Assembly (NCBI RefSeq): GCF_048751585.1
Contig: NZ_JAZHOB010000008.1
Location: forward strand, 186,001-250,000
Direction of reading: 5' to 3'
Origin: G025836975 sp048751585
Lineage (GTDB): Bacteria > Pseudomonadota > Gammaproteobacteria > Burkholderiales > Burkholderiaceae_B
DNA: 64,000 nucleotides
Every line of letters begins with the position of its first letter. The first letter of the stretch is position 1. The position numbers and the translations under genes are program-made. Positions 42,900 through 51,036 of the stretch are shown here, one piece after another. The notes beneath the pieces are model-generated. The model searched no databases and was not told the DNA's origin. It was given only the letters and a program-made list of their open reading frames with translations.

Positions 42900-43853
42900 A
42901 TGCAATCGCTTGAGCTGCCCGCTCCCTTGAACCTTCATTGGCCTACGACCATCTTGACCTTTTCACCCCCTGCCACTATCGACGCGTTCCTGGATGCCAT
43001 CTGGCTGGAAGACGGCCTGGCGCAGAATACGCTGTCGGCGTATAGGCGCGACCTGACCGCCTTCGCCCAGTGGCTGCACGCCAAAATGCACAAGACGCTG
43101 GAGCAGGCCGATGCCGCCGACATACAGGACTGGTTTGCCGCCAAACATGCCGGCAGCAAGGCCACCACCGCCAACCGGCGCCTGGCCGCCTTAAGGCGCT
43201 ACTACCTGTGGGCCTTGCGCCAGGGCATTGTCCGCAATGACCCATGCCTGACCTTGCGGGCCGCGAAGCAGGCCGCCCGCTTTCCCAAGACCTTGTCGGA
43301 AGACCAGGTGGACGCCCTGCTCCAGGCCCCCGACACGCGCAGCGCACTGGGCCTGCGCGACCGGGCCATGCTGGAAACGCTGTACGCGACCGGCCTGCGG
43401 GTCAGCGAACTGATCGGCCTGGGCGCACTGGAAGTAAGCCTGACCGAAGGCGTCGTGCGCGTCGTCCTGGGCAAAGGCGGCAAGGACCGGCTGGTGCCGC
43501 TGGGCGACGAGGCCCAGTATTGGATAGAGCTGTACCTGAAGCAATCGCGTCCGGAACTGCTGGGTGCGCGCCAGTGCGATGCCCTTTTCATTACGGCCCG
43601 GGCCGCCGCCATGACCCGGCAGTCGTTCTGGCTGATCGTGAAAAAATACGCCGCGCTGGCGGATATCCACGCGCCCCTGTCTCCCCACGTGCTGCGGCAT
43701 GCTTTCGCCACGCACTTGCTGAATCATGGCGCCGACCTGAGGGTGGTGCAGATGCTGCTGGGCCACGCCGACATTTCGACCACGCAGATTTATACTCATG
43801 TGGCGCGCGAAAGGCTCAAGGCGCTGCATGCGAAACATCATCCCCGCGCATGA
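42900..43853 (+). CDS. xerD: Site-specific tyrosine recombinase XerD
   Basis: Acts with XerC at dif to resolve chromosome dimers. 317 residues, a little longer at the N-terminus than the E. coli 298. The N-terminal SAM-like domain includes NTLSAYRRDLTAFAQWL; catalytic residues are in ATGLRVSELIGL (Arg), LGKGGKDRLVPLG (Lys), SPHVLRHAFATHLLNHGADL (His-x-x-Arg), LGHADISTTQIY (His and Tyr). It is divergent from modA, and its start lies 26 bases from the ModE operator. XerC is not in the window. Confidence 0.93.
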   Translation: MQSLELPAPLNLHWPTTILTFSPPATIDAFLDAIWLEDGLAQNTLSAYRRDLTAFAQWLHAKMHKTLEQADAADIQDWFAAKHAGSKATTANRRLAALRRYYLWALRQGIVRNDPCLTLRAAKQAARFPKTLSEDQVDALLQAPDTRSALGLRDRAMLETLYATGLRVSELIGLGALEVSLTEGVVRVVLGKGGKDRLVPLGDEAQYWIELYLKQSRPELLGARQCDALFITARAAAMTRQSFWLIVKKYAALADIHAPLSPHVLRHAFATHLLNHGADLRVVQMLLGHADISTTQIYTHVARERLKALHAKHHPRA

Positions 43854-43925
43854 CGGTATCGGCGGCATGCCGCGCTTTGGTTTCCCGCAGTGCGCGATTC
43901 TTGTCTATTTTGATTCATTGAAAAC

Positions 43926-44435
43926 ATGGCTAAAGACAAACATGTCTCGGAAACGCCGGCGACACAGTTGCTGAAAAAAAACCGTATCGTGTTCACCGAG
44001 CACCCTTACGAGTATGTCGACCACGGCGGCGCGATGGAAGCCGCCAGGCAATTGGGCCTGGACCTGCACCAGGTCGCCAAGACCTTGATCATGGAAGACG
44101 AAAACGCCAAGCCGCTGGTGATCGTCATGCATGGCGACCGCGAAGTATCGACGAAGAATCTGGCGCGACAGATAGGAGCCAAGAAGGTCAGCCCCTGCTC
44201 CGTCGATATGGCGCAAAAACACTCCGGCTATATGGTGGGCGGGACATCGCCGTTCGCAACGCGCAAAAAGATGCCGGTGTGGGTGGAAGCGGAACTGCTG
44301 GATGCGCCCGTCATCTATGTGAATGGCGGGCGGCGCGGCTATCTGGTGGGCGTGCCGCCAGCTGCACTAATCCGACTGCTGGAAGCAAAGCTGGTGAATG
44401 CTGGCCTGCACAAAGAAAAGTCAAAGCATAGATGA
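43926..44435 (+). CDS. ybaK: Cys-tRNA(Pro)/Cys-tRNA(Cys) deacylase YbaK
   Basis: 169 residues of the YbaK/EbsC editing-domain family that hydrolyses mischarged Cys-tRNA(Pro). Visible are TPATQLLKKNRIVFTEHPYEY, the catalytic lysine context VAKTLIMEDE, and VGGTSPFATRKKMPVWVE with the GTSPFG-like loop. Last regular gene before the AT-richer patch. Confidence 0.93.
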   Translation: MAKDKHVSETPATQLLKKNRIVFTEHPYEYVDHGGAMEAARQLGLDLHQVAKTLIMEDENAKPLVIVMHGDREVSTKNLARQIGAKKVSPCSVDMAQKHSGYMVGGTSPFATRKKMPVWVEAELLDAPVIYVNGGRRGYLVGVPPAALIRLLEAKLVNAGLHKEKSKHR

Positions 44436-44610
44436 AGATACCGCCTTGCCGACCTTTATATAGCCATTTGCCTGTCGCAAAAGACTAGGGGCAACGATAA
44501 ACTGCATGCCAGCTATCGCATTCAAAAAAAGCAATATCAATATTTCCTTTACCGCGTCGGACAACGACCCAACCTAGCAGTCCCTATATTGGCTCGGGAA
44601 GGTAGTACTG

Positions 44611-45813
44611 CTAGAACTGCTCGGGCCTAGCCTGCATTGGCTGAAAATTGCCATTTTGGGTACGCCGCAACTTGTAGGTCATATGAGTCGTGGCGTACCG
44701 TTGATAGCCTGCTTGTTGAATTCGATAGTTTCTAAAGACTGAATCGAAGCTCACAATTGAACCTTCTGTAAATCGGCCACATTTTTTGCTGAAGGCTTTT
44801 CCTGTAGCAAACCAAGCCTGATAATCACCATCTGGTATGGTATTAAATGTCACCGTCCTTCCCTGCTCCACATAGGCTAAAAATACAGATGTACCTGCTC
44901 GGTCTTTCAGCTTCAGGAGTAAATTATCAGACTCGGGAGCGGTAACAGTCAACGAGTGCTCACCGTTTTGAGTGCTGGTGAATACAGTTCCATTTGCGGG
45001 CGACAGCGGTTCTAGAGGACATAGCTTTTGAAGCGTAGTTTGTGATTCGCCAATAGCTATGAATGCGCCATTTACATAGCCCTCCTCTCCGTTATATGAA
45101 ACGGCAAGCCAGCCATCATTATCTGATCCTGTCACTTTGACCTCTTCCGCAAACAATAAGCGCCTTATGACGGGATGCTCGACACCTGGTCCCAAGCGTA
45201 AATTGAGCGCTTGACTAGTAACTCGACCCATGACCGCGTCAATAGCGGGAGTACGCTCCGTTGGCGCGGTAGTTCTAGTATCTGCCAACAAGGAGGAGGA
45301 GTTTCTGCTTCGCTCAAGAGGATCTAGATAGGTCGGAACTGTCGCAGTTGGAGCTCTGGAGGTAGGCTCCGGCAACCGCCAATATACGAGTAAAGGCAGG
45401 GCAACAATGGCAAGAATAATTATGGCAATCGGCCAGTTGTACCCATTAGATGTAAATTCAGTTGGTGCAGGTCGTGAAACACTGCTTTGAGCTTTCCCTG
45501 ACGTAGGGCGATGCGGCGGCGATGACGGCTGGTGAGCAGCCTTTGGCTTAGGTGCACTATCCATCCTAGCCTGCTCAGATTGCTGCCGACGGCGCGCAAT
45601 TTCAGCGTCGTGTAGCTTACGCTTTGCGGGGTCCGACAGAACATCATATGACGCATTTAGAATGGCCATAATCCGAGTCGCACGTGGATCGTTAGGGTTC
45701 TTGTCTGGATGATATTGTTGAGAAAGCGCTCTATAGGCGGCTCGGATTACCATGAGCGGCGCATCAGAAGCGACTTTTAGATTGTCGTAATGGGTATGAA
45801 AACGTTCTGTCAT
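44611..45813 (-). CDS. J-domain / SH3-domain membrane protein of unknown function
   Basis: 400 residues with an unusual layout: an N-terminal DnaJ domain (about 8-70, HPD at 35-37, followed by DPRATRIMAILNASYDVLSD), a basic Pro/Ser linker, one transmembrane helix (about 127-145), a bacterial SH3 domain (about 196-255, ALNLRLGPGVEHPVIRRLL) and a C-terminal beta-rich segment with two cysteines (265, 345). The J-domain would be cytoplasmic, able to recruit DnaK, and the SH3 part periplasmic. The gene is visibly AT-richer than its neighbours, has no clear ribosome-binding site, and stands beside tRNA-Arg, all consistent with transfer. Function not known. Confidence 0.8.
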   Translation of the reverse strand: MTERFHTHYDNLKVASDAPLMVIRAAYRALSQQYHPDKNPNDPRATRIMAILNASYDVLSDPAKRKLHDAEIARRRQQSEQARMDSAPKPKAAHQPSSPPHRPTSGKAQSSVSRPAPTEFTSNGYNWPIAIIILAIVALPLLVYWRLPEPTSRAPTATVPTYLDPLERSRNSSSLLADTRTTAPTERTPAIDAVMGRVTSQALNLRLGPGVEHPVIRRLLFAEEVKVTGSDNDGWLAVSYNGEEGYVNGAFIAIGESQTTLQKLCPLEPLSPANGTVFTSTQNGEHSLTVTAPESDNLLLKLKDRAGTSVFLAYVEQGRTVTFNTIPDGDYQAWFATGKAFSKKCGRFTEGSIVSFDSVFRNYRIQQAGYQRYATTHMTYKLRRTQNGNFQPMQARPEQF

Positions 45814-46061
45814 ACCAAGTTTAGATTAAGCCAGCCACTGTCGGCACTTTGAGTATGCACGCTTGAACAATGCCTGACTGTTGCCTATTCTTAGCAACGG
45901 CCGTTATATGAAAGCCTGTAGAATTATTCATGATCATTTGTTCAGCTTGAGTTTCAAACAAATACATTTTCCGCTTATTGTTGCAGAATATGCGGTTTTT
46001 TTGAATCATGCATGAAGTTGCCTATACCTCTGGAAGAAGCGAGAGCGTAAATCGGCAAGTT

Positions 46062-46089
46062 TCAGAGAGATGGCTGTTCTCTTCTCTGA
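46062..46089. repeat. Inverted repeat abutting the tRNA 3' end
   Basis: TCAGAGA at 46062-46068 and TCTCTGA at 46083-46089 pair around 14 bases and end exactly where the encoded CCA of the tRNA begins. No T run follows. It may be a processing or weak terminator structure, or part of an old junction. The 45814-46089 interval otherwise holds nothing recognisable. Confidence 0.35.
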
Positions 46090-46164
46090 TGGCGTCCCCG
46101 GCAGGAATCGAACCTGCAATCTTCCCTTAGGAGGGGAAAGTTATATCCATTTAACTACAGGGAC
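46090..46164 (-). tRNA. tRNA-Arg (anticodon CCU)
   Basis: Read on the minus strand the gene begins GTCCCTG, has D-arm GTTAAATGGATATAAC, anticodon loop CTCCTAA with anticodon CCT, T-arm GCAGGTTCGATTCCTGC, and an acceptor 3' strand CGGGGAC pairing with the 5' end. Discriminator is G and CCA is encoded (46092-46090). It closely resembles E. coli argW, a well-known integration site for phages and islands. Confidence 0.96.
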
Positions 46165-46191
46165 GCGTTTGGGCTTGAGATTATAAAGCAC

Positions 46192-46216
46192 AAAAAAACC
46201 GGGGCTTGCGCCCCGG
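46192..46216 (-). terminator. Terminator of the Bug-family gene
   Basis: Minus strand CCGGGGC, loop GCAA, GCCCCGG, then seven T. It lies 34 bases after the gene's stop codon and before the tRNA. Confidence 0.9.
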
Positions 46217-46249
46217 CCTGTTTCCGATTTTACAACCGGTCCTACAGCA

Positions 46250-47236
46250 CTATTCGAGCTTGATATTGCCCTTGGCCACAACTTCCTTGGCCCAGTCGTA
46301 CTGCGTCTTGATTTCCTTGGCGAACTCTTCAGGCGTGTTGCCGGAAGGAGCGGCGCCTTGCTTCTCAAGCGTTTCCACGACTTTCGGATCCTTCAATGCC
46401 ACCACTGCCGCATCGCGCAGTTTCTTGATGATTTCGGGAGGAGTGCCGGTGGGAGCCAGCAAGCCGTACCAGGCGGGCTGGTTCAACTGGGGGTAGCCTT
46501 CTTCAGCCAAGGTGGGGACATTTGGCAAGGATTTCAGGCGCTCGGGCCAGGCGATGGCCAATGGGCGCAATCCGCCGGCTTGGATCTGGCCCATGGACGA
46601 AGGAAGATTGTCGAACATGCTGTCGATCTGGCCGCCGACGGCATCGGTCACGGCCGGGCCCGAACCCTTGTAGGGAACGTGGATGGCATCGGTGCCGGTG
46701 GCCTGTTTGAAGGCTTCGCCGAACAGGTGAAGCACCGAGCATGTACCCGAGCTGCCGTGCGTGTACTTGCCCGGATTGTCTTTAAGCGCCTTGACGAATT
46801 CCTTGAAATTCTTGGCGGGGAATTTGGGATTGACTTCGATCACGTTGGGCACATTGGCGAAATTGGTGACCGGCATGAAGTCCTTCAGGGGATCGTAGGG
46901 CAGATCCTTGGGACGGCACGCCGAGTTGACCGCCATGGTGGATACGGTGGCGATGGAAAGCGTGTAGCCGTCAGGCTTGGCGCGAGCCGCTTCCGCCGCG
47001 CCGATGGCGCCGCCTGCGCCGCCCTTGTTTTCGACAACCATGGTCTGGCCCAATTCCTGGCTCATGCGCTGGGTAACGATGCGAGCCACGATATCGGTGG
47101 AGCCGCCGGGTGCAAACGGAACGATGACGCGAATGGCCTGAGTCGGATAATCGGCAGCTTGCGCGGAGGCGCCGAACAGCGAGGCAACGCCAGCGGCCAG
47201 CGCAACGGCGGCAAATCGATTGTGGAATTTAACCAT
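46250..47236 (-). CDS. Tripartite tricarboxylate transporter substrate-binding protein (Bug family)
   Basis: 328 residues with a Sec signal peptide (LAAGVASLFGASAQA). Mature motifs YPTQAIRVIVPFAPGGSTDIVAR, VENKGGAGGAIGA and PDGYTL define the Bug/TctC family, greatly expanded in Bordetella and relatives. These periplasmic proteins bind carboxylates such as citrate, nicotinate or amino acids. No tctA or tctB membrane genes lie nearby, so this is one of the usual orphan members. Confidence 0.93.
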   Translation of the reverse strand: MVKFHNRFAAVALAAGVASLFGASAQAADYPTQAIRVIVPFAPGGSTDIVARIVTQRMSQELGQTMVVENKGGAGGAIGAAEAARAKPDGYTLSIATVSTMAVNSACRPKDLPYDPLKDFMPVTNFANVPNVIEVNPKFPAKNFKEFVKALKDNPGKYTHGSSGTCSVLHLFGEAFKQATGTDAIHVPYKGSGPAVTDAVGGQIDSMFDNLPSSMGQIQAGGLRPLAIAWPERLKSLPNVPTLAEEGYPQLNQPAWYGLLAPTGTPPEIIKKLRDAAVVALKDPKVVETLEKQGAAPSGNTPEEFAKEIKTQYDWAKEVVAKGNIKLE

Positions 47237-47435
47237 CTAGTAATTACTCCGTAAAAAACGAATGGATTTACAAAACAAGCCGCCCAGATTTCAGCTAAGC
47301 TCACTGATTTTTGTGGCAGGATAACAGCTATCAAGCTTCCCTGTCTCTGCTAGTTACTACCTATTCTTCGACCCCGGAAAAGCTTGCAAACCGCTGAACG
47401 CGGCCGGTCCACCTGTCCTGCACCCTTGGTTTTTT

Positions 47436-48335
47436 ATGTCCGTCATTCAACTCGTATTGCCTGATTTCTTGCTCATCGGGCTGGGGTGGCTGCTTTTCCA
47501 CAAGCTCAGGTTTTCCGGCGATTTTTTTCGCGGCGCCGAGCAACTGGTCTACTTCGTGCTGTTTCCGGCCCTGCTCTTTCATTCGATCACGCAAACGCCA
47601 TTAAGCCTGTCGGGCACCTACACATTGCTGCAGGCCACACTTGCCGTCATGGGCTTTGGCGTGGCCATGGCGTGGCTGGCTGTACCCGTGCTGAAGCCCT
47701 CGCCCATCACCCACGCATCCGTGGCTCAATGCGGCTATCGCTTCAATACCTATATAGGCCTGTCGCTGGCCGGCGGACTGGCCGGCTCCGAGGGACAGAC
47801 CATCATGGCGGTATTGGTGGGATTTGCCGTGCCCATTTCCAATATAGCGGCGGTGCATGCGCTGGCGCGCCAGAATGGCGGCAAGGTGTTCCGGGAAATT
47901 GTCCGCAATCCCTTCATTATCGCGACCCTGCTGGCCCTGCTGTGCAATATCTTCGGCGTCCCCATACCCCGCGCCATCGATGCGACGCTCGGACGCCTGG
48001 GCGCTTGCGCCATCGCCATCGGGCTGATGTGCGTGGGTGCGACCCTATCCCTCAGCGGCGGCCAAGGGGGCGTCAAGCTCATGAGCTGGATGATCGCCCT
48101 GCGTTTGATGATCACCCCCATCTTTGCTATTTTTATCGGGTGGGCGCTTGGGCTGACACTGGTCGAACGGCAGATACTGTTGCTATTTGGCGCCTTGCCC
48201 ACCGCGTCATCGGCCCACGTCCTGGCGGCCCGGATGGGCGGCAACGGATCGCTGGTGGCCGTTACGATGTCGATCGGAACCCTGCTGTCTGCCCTGACCA
48301 TTCCCTTCTGGTTAATGGTGGGACCCTTACACTGA
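47436..48335 (+). CDS. AEC-family transporter (auxin efflux carrier-like)
   Basis: 299 residues, almost entirely hydrophobic, with about 8-10 helices in two halves. LVYFVLFPALLFHSI and RFNTYIGLSLAGGLAGSEG are typical of bacterial AEC permeases (MleP/MdcF group) that move carboxylates such as malate or malonate. Divergent from the Bug gene; substrate unknown. Ten bases before tsaE. Confidence 0.88.
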   Translation: MSVIQLVLPDFLLIGLGWLLFHKLRFSGDFFRGAEQLVYFVLFPALLFHSITQTPLSLSGTYTLLQATLAVMGFGVAMAWLAVPVLKPSPITHASVAQCGYRFNTYIGLSLAGGLAGSEGQTIMAVLVGFAVPISNIAAVHALARQNGGKVFREIVRNPFIIATLLALLCNIFGVPIPRAIDATLGRLGACAIAIGLMCVGATLSLSGGQGGVKLMSWMIALRLMITPIFAIFIGWALGLTLVERQILLLFGALPTASSAHVLAARMGGNGSLVAVTMSIGTLLSALTIPFWLMVGPLH

Positions 48336-48344
48336 GAACCCGCC

Positions 48345-48902
48345 ATGAAACAAGAAAATCAAGATATTGACCGAAGTAGAGTATTTTTGCCGGATGAAGA
48401 AGCCACGATAACGCTAGCTTCCCGACTTGCCCCCCTGCTTTGCGGCACCCACCCGGCGGTCGGCGCGACGCGGCGCGGAGGCAGGATCCACCTGCGCGGA
48501 GACCTCGGCGCGGGCAAAACCAGCTTCGCCCGGGCCCTGTTGCGCGCGTCGGGGATCACCGGAAGAATAAAAAGTCCCAGCTACGCACTGCTTGAAAGCT
48601 ATAATCTTTCTAACTTATACTTCTATCACCTTGATTTCTATCGGTTTAGCGATTCGCGGGAATGGGTGGATGCTGGATTTCGCGATATACTGCAAAAAGA
48701 AGCGGTGGTTTTGATCGAATGGCCAGAGCAAGCAGGCGCTTTATTGGCGCCTCCAGACCTCGATATCCACCTGGAATATGCAGACATCGGGCGGTACGCC
48801 AGCCTAACGGCCCATAGCGACAAAGGAAAATTATGGCTGACGACTCTTGCCCTTCCCCATCCCGTATCCCCCCAGCGGGAATCTCCCGGCGCCGACTCAT
48901 AA
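48345..48902 (+). CDS. tsaE: tRNA threonylcarbamoyladenosine biosynthesis ATPase TsaE
   Basis: ATPase needed, with TsaB, TsaC and TsaD, for t6A37 in tRNAs that read ANN codons. 185 residues: Walker A GDLGAGKTSFARALL, switch region IKSPSYALLESY, and LYFYHLDFYRFSD, VLIEWPEQ. It carries roughly 25 extra residues in total compared with the E. coli protein. Its 3' end overlaps the amidase gene by 70 bases. Confidence 0.94.
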   Translation: MKQENQDIDRSRVFLPDEEATITLASRLAPLLCGTHPAVGATRRGGRIHLRGDLGAGKTSFARALLRASGITGRIKSPSYALLESYNLSNLYFYHLDFYRFSDSREWVDAGFRDILQKEAVVLIEWPEQAGALLAPPDLDIHLEYADIGRYASLTAHSDKGKLWLTTLALPHPVSPQRESPGADS

Positions 48903-50194
48903 CCACCGCCGGCAGCCTGTTCATCCTGCCGGTCATCCCCGCACTGACACATGCTGCAACCATCGTTGCGGTGCGCACCTGGCCGGCGGATGAATACACC
49001 CGGGTCACGCTGGAAATGGACAGCGAGCTCAAGGCGGAGCACTTCATACTCGAGCATCCCGATCGGCTGGTCGTGGACATCCAGGGCCTTAGCATCAACG
49101 CTACCATCAATAACCTGGTTTCCAAGATCAAGCCCAACGATCCTTACATCAGCGCCGTGCGGGTGGCTCAGAACCGGCCCGATGTGGTCAGGCTGGTGCT
49201 CGATCTGAAACAGCCCATTGCGCCGCAGGTCTTCACGCTCAAGCCCATCGGCGAATACAAATACCGCCTGGTGCTCGATTTGTATCCCAAGGTAGCGCAA
49301 GACCCTCTGCTGGCCATCATGAACGAGGCCGACAAGGATCCGCTGGCCGAAGTGCTTGAAGACCTGGCGCAAAATTCACCGCCCGACGTCCCCGTGCCCT
49401 CAATGCCGGGACAGAAACTGCCGCCCGTGGCCAAGCCGCCCAGGGCGCCCGCCGCGCCGCCGCCCCTCGCGTCGGAGCCGCGCCGCGACAACAGGCCCAT
49501 ACTGATCGCCCTGGATCCCGGCCATGGCGGCGAAGACCCGGGAGCCATAGGGCGCAACGGCACGCGCGAGAAGGACATCGTCCTGAGCATCGCCCGCCGG
49601 CTGAAGAAGCTGATTGACTCGCAACCGAATATGCGGGCCTACCTGACGCGCGACAATGACTACTTCGTGCCTTTGCATGTCAGGGTGCAAAAGGCGCGCC
49701 GCGTCAAGGCCGACCTGTTCATTTCCATACATGCCGACGCATGGATCAAGCCCAGCGCGCGCGGGTCGTCCGTCTTTGCCCTATCCCAGAACGGCGCCAC
49801 CAGCGCGGCGGCGCGCTGGATGGCCAAACGCGAGAACGAAGCCGACCTGATCGGCGGCGTCGACCTGGGTTCGCATAACAAGCAGGTGGCGCAGGTCCTG
49901 CTGGATCTTTCCACCGCGGCCCAGATCAATGATTCCATGCGCGTGGGCGACCAGGTTCTGGGCGAAATCGGAAAAATCAATCGCCTGCACAAGAAAAGCG
50001 TGGAGCGGGCCGGCTTTGCGGTATTGAAGGCGCCCGACATCCCGTCCATCCTGGTGGAGACGGCGTTTATCAGCAACCCCGAGGAAGAGCGCCTGCTGCG
50101 CAGCCCCGGGCATCAGGACAAGATAGCGCGGGCCATGCTGACGGGCATCAGCGGCTACTTCGCGTCCAGCCCGGCGCTTGCACGCCGGGCCTGA
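48833..50194 (+). CDS. amiC: N-acetylmuramoyl-L-alanine amidase AmiC type (Tat signal, AMIN domain)
   Basis: Splits septal peptidoglycan between muramic acid and the stem peptide. 453 residues: the N-terminus has a Tat motif SRRRLITTAG and a hydrophobic core, an AMIN targeting domain (about 40-150), a Pro-rich linker (about 180-220), and the Amidase_3 domain with zinc ligands in LDPGHGGEDPGA, REKD and ISIHADAW plus the catalytic ILVETAFISN. The start at 48833 lies inside tsaE in another frame. The neighbour order tsaE-amidase-mutL-miaA is as in enterobacteria apart from dedA. Confidence 0.94.
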   Translation: MADDSCPSPSRIPPAGISRRRLITTAGSLFILPVIPALTHAATIVAVRTWPADEYTRVTLEMDSELKAEHFILEHPDRLVVDIQGLSINATINNLVSKIKPNDPYISAVRVAQNRPDVVRLVLDLKQPIAPQVFTLKPIGEYKYRLVLDLYPKVAQDPLLAIMNEADKDPLAEVLEDLAQNSPPDVPVPSMPGQKLPPVAKPPRAPAAPPPLASEPRRDNRPILIALDPGHGGEDPGAIGRNGTREKDIVLSIARRLKKLIDSQPNMRAYLTRDNDYFVPLHVRVQKARRVKADLFISIHADAWIKPSARGSSVFALSQNGATSAAARWMAKRENEADLIGGVDLGSHNKQVAQVLLDLSTAAQINDSMRVGDQVLGEIGKINRLHKKSVERAGFAVLKAPDIPSILVETAFISNPEEERLLRSPGHQDKIARAMLTGISGYFASSPALARRA

Positions 50195-50223
50195 ACGGGG
50201 CGGCCGCGCCGCCCGTCCCTTTG

Positions 50224-50865
50224 CTAGACCGAGGGCGATTTACGCTTGAACAGCTTCCATAGCGTACCCAGCACGACGGGAACGGCGGCGGCGCTGACAC
50301 CAATCAGGACGATGGTGTTCAAATGCTCCTTGATGATGGGCACATTGCCGAAAAAGTAACCCAGGGTAACCAGCCCACCCACCCATAGGACCGCGCCCGA
50401 AATATTGAACAGCTGGAAGCGCAGGACGTTCATGCTTGCGACTCCCGCCACAAAAGGCGCGAAGCTGCGGAAAATCGGCAGAAAACGCGACAGGACAATG
50501 GTCTTGCCGCCGTGCTTTTCATAGAACGCGTGGGTCTTGATCAATGCGTTCCGATCCAGGAAGCGGGAATTGCTGGTAAATACCTTGGGTCCGATATATC
50601 GGCCTATGGAGTAATTGACGGTGTTCCCCAATACAGCCGCGGCGATCAATATGCTGGACAGCGTTACCGGATCCAGCAGGCCCGAGGCGCCGAAAGCGCC
50701 GGCAATGAACAGCAGAGAATCGCCGGGCAAGAACGGCAGAACGACCAGGCCCGTCTCGCCAAAAATAATCAGGAAAAGCACCAGGTAAATCCATTCGCCA
50801 TATTGTGCCACCCAGTCTCCCAGGAACTGGTCAATATGGAGAATCATATTGAAGAGATCAAGCAT
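50224..50865 (-). CDS. DedA-family membrane protein
   Basis: 213 residues with about five to six membrane segments. VVLPFLPGDSLLFIAGAFG and the arginine-bearing FLPIFRSFAPFVAGVASMN are the DedA signature; family members are proposed lipid scramblases or undecaprenyl-phosphate flippases that depend on the proton gradient. ATG 50865 is preferred to an upstream TTG. It is inverted relative to amiC and mutL and separates them. Confidence 0.92.
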   Translation of the reverse strand: MLDLFNMILHIDQFLGDWVAQYGEWIYLVLFLIIFGETGLVVLPFLPGDSLLFIAGAFGASGLLDPVTLSSILIAAAVLGNTVNYSIGRYIGPKVFTSNSRFLDRNALIKTHAFYEKHGGKTIVLSRFLPIFRSFAPFVAGVASMNVLRFQLFNISGAVLWVGGLVTLGYFFGNVPIIKEHLNTIVLIGVSAAAVPVVLGTLWKLFKRKSPSV

Positions 50866-51036
50866 ATCCGCTACCAAAAAAAGTTACAGCAATATAGCGC
50901 TGTTCAGCCCGGCCGTAAAAGAGCATGCGCTCCCGACCGGCTAAAATCAGATTAATACGCAATACCATACATCCTGCGCGCCGGGCCCTTCCATGCCGGC
51001 GCGGGTGCCCAGCCTCGACATCAACGGAAAGCCGCA

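Noticed and set aside
44436..44610. A direct repeat of the tRNA-Arg 3' end that would mark an island boundary (att site)
   Set aside because: Searched by eye in the patch for the T-arm and acceptor sequence; no second copy was seen, so island status of the patch is not proven.
45821..46009. 62-codon frame upstream of the J-domain gene
   Set aside because: No ribosome-binding site, no family resemblance, and composition typical of AT-rich non-coding DNA; it could be real but nothing supports it.
50195..50223. GC-rich palindrome between amiC and dedA as a terminator
   Set aside because: The arms pair but no T run follows on either strand, so it is not called.
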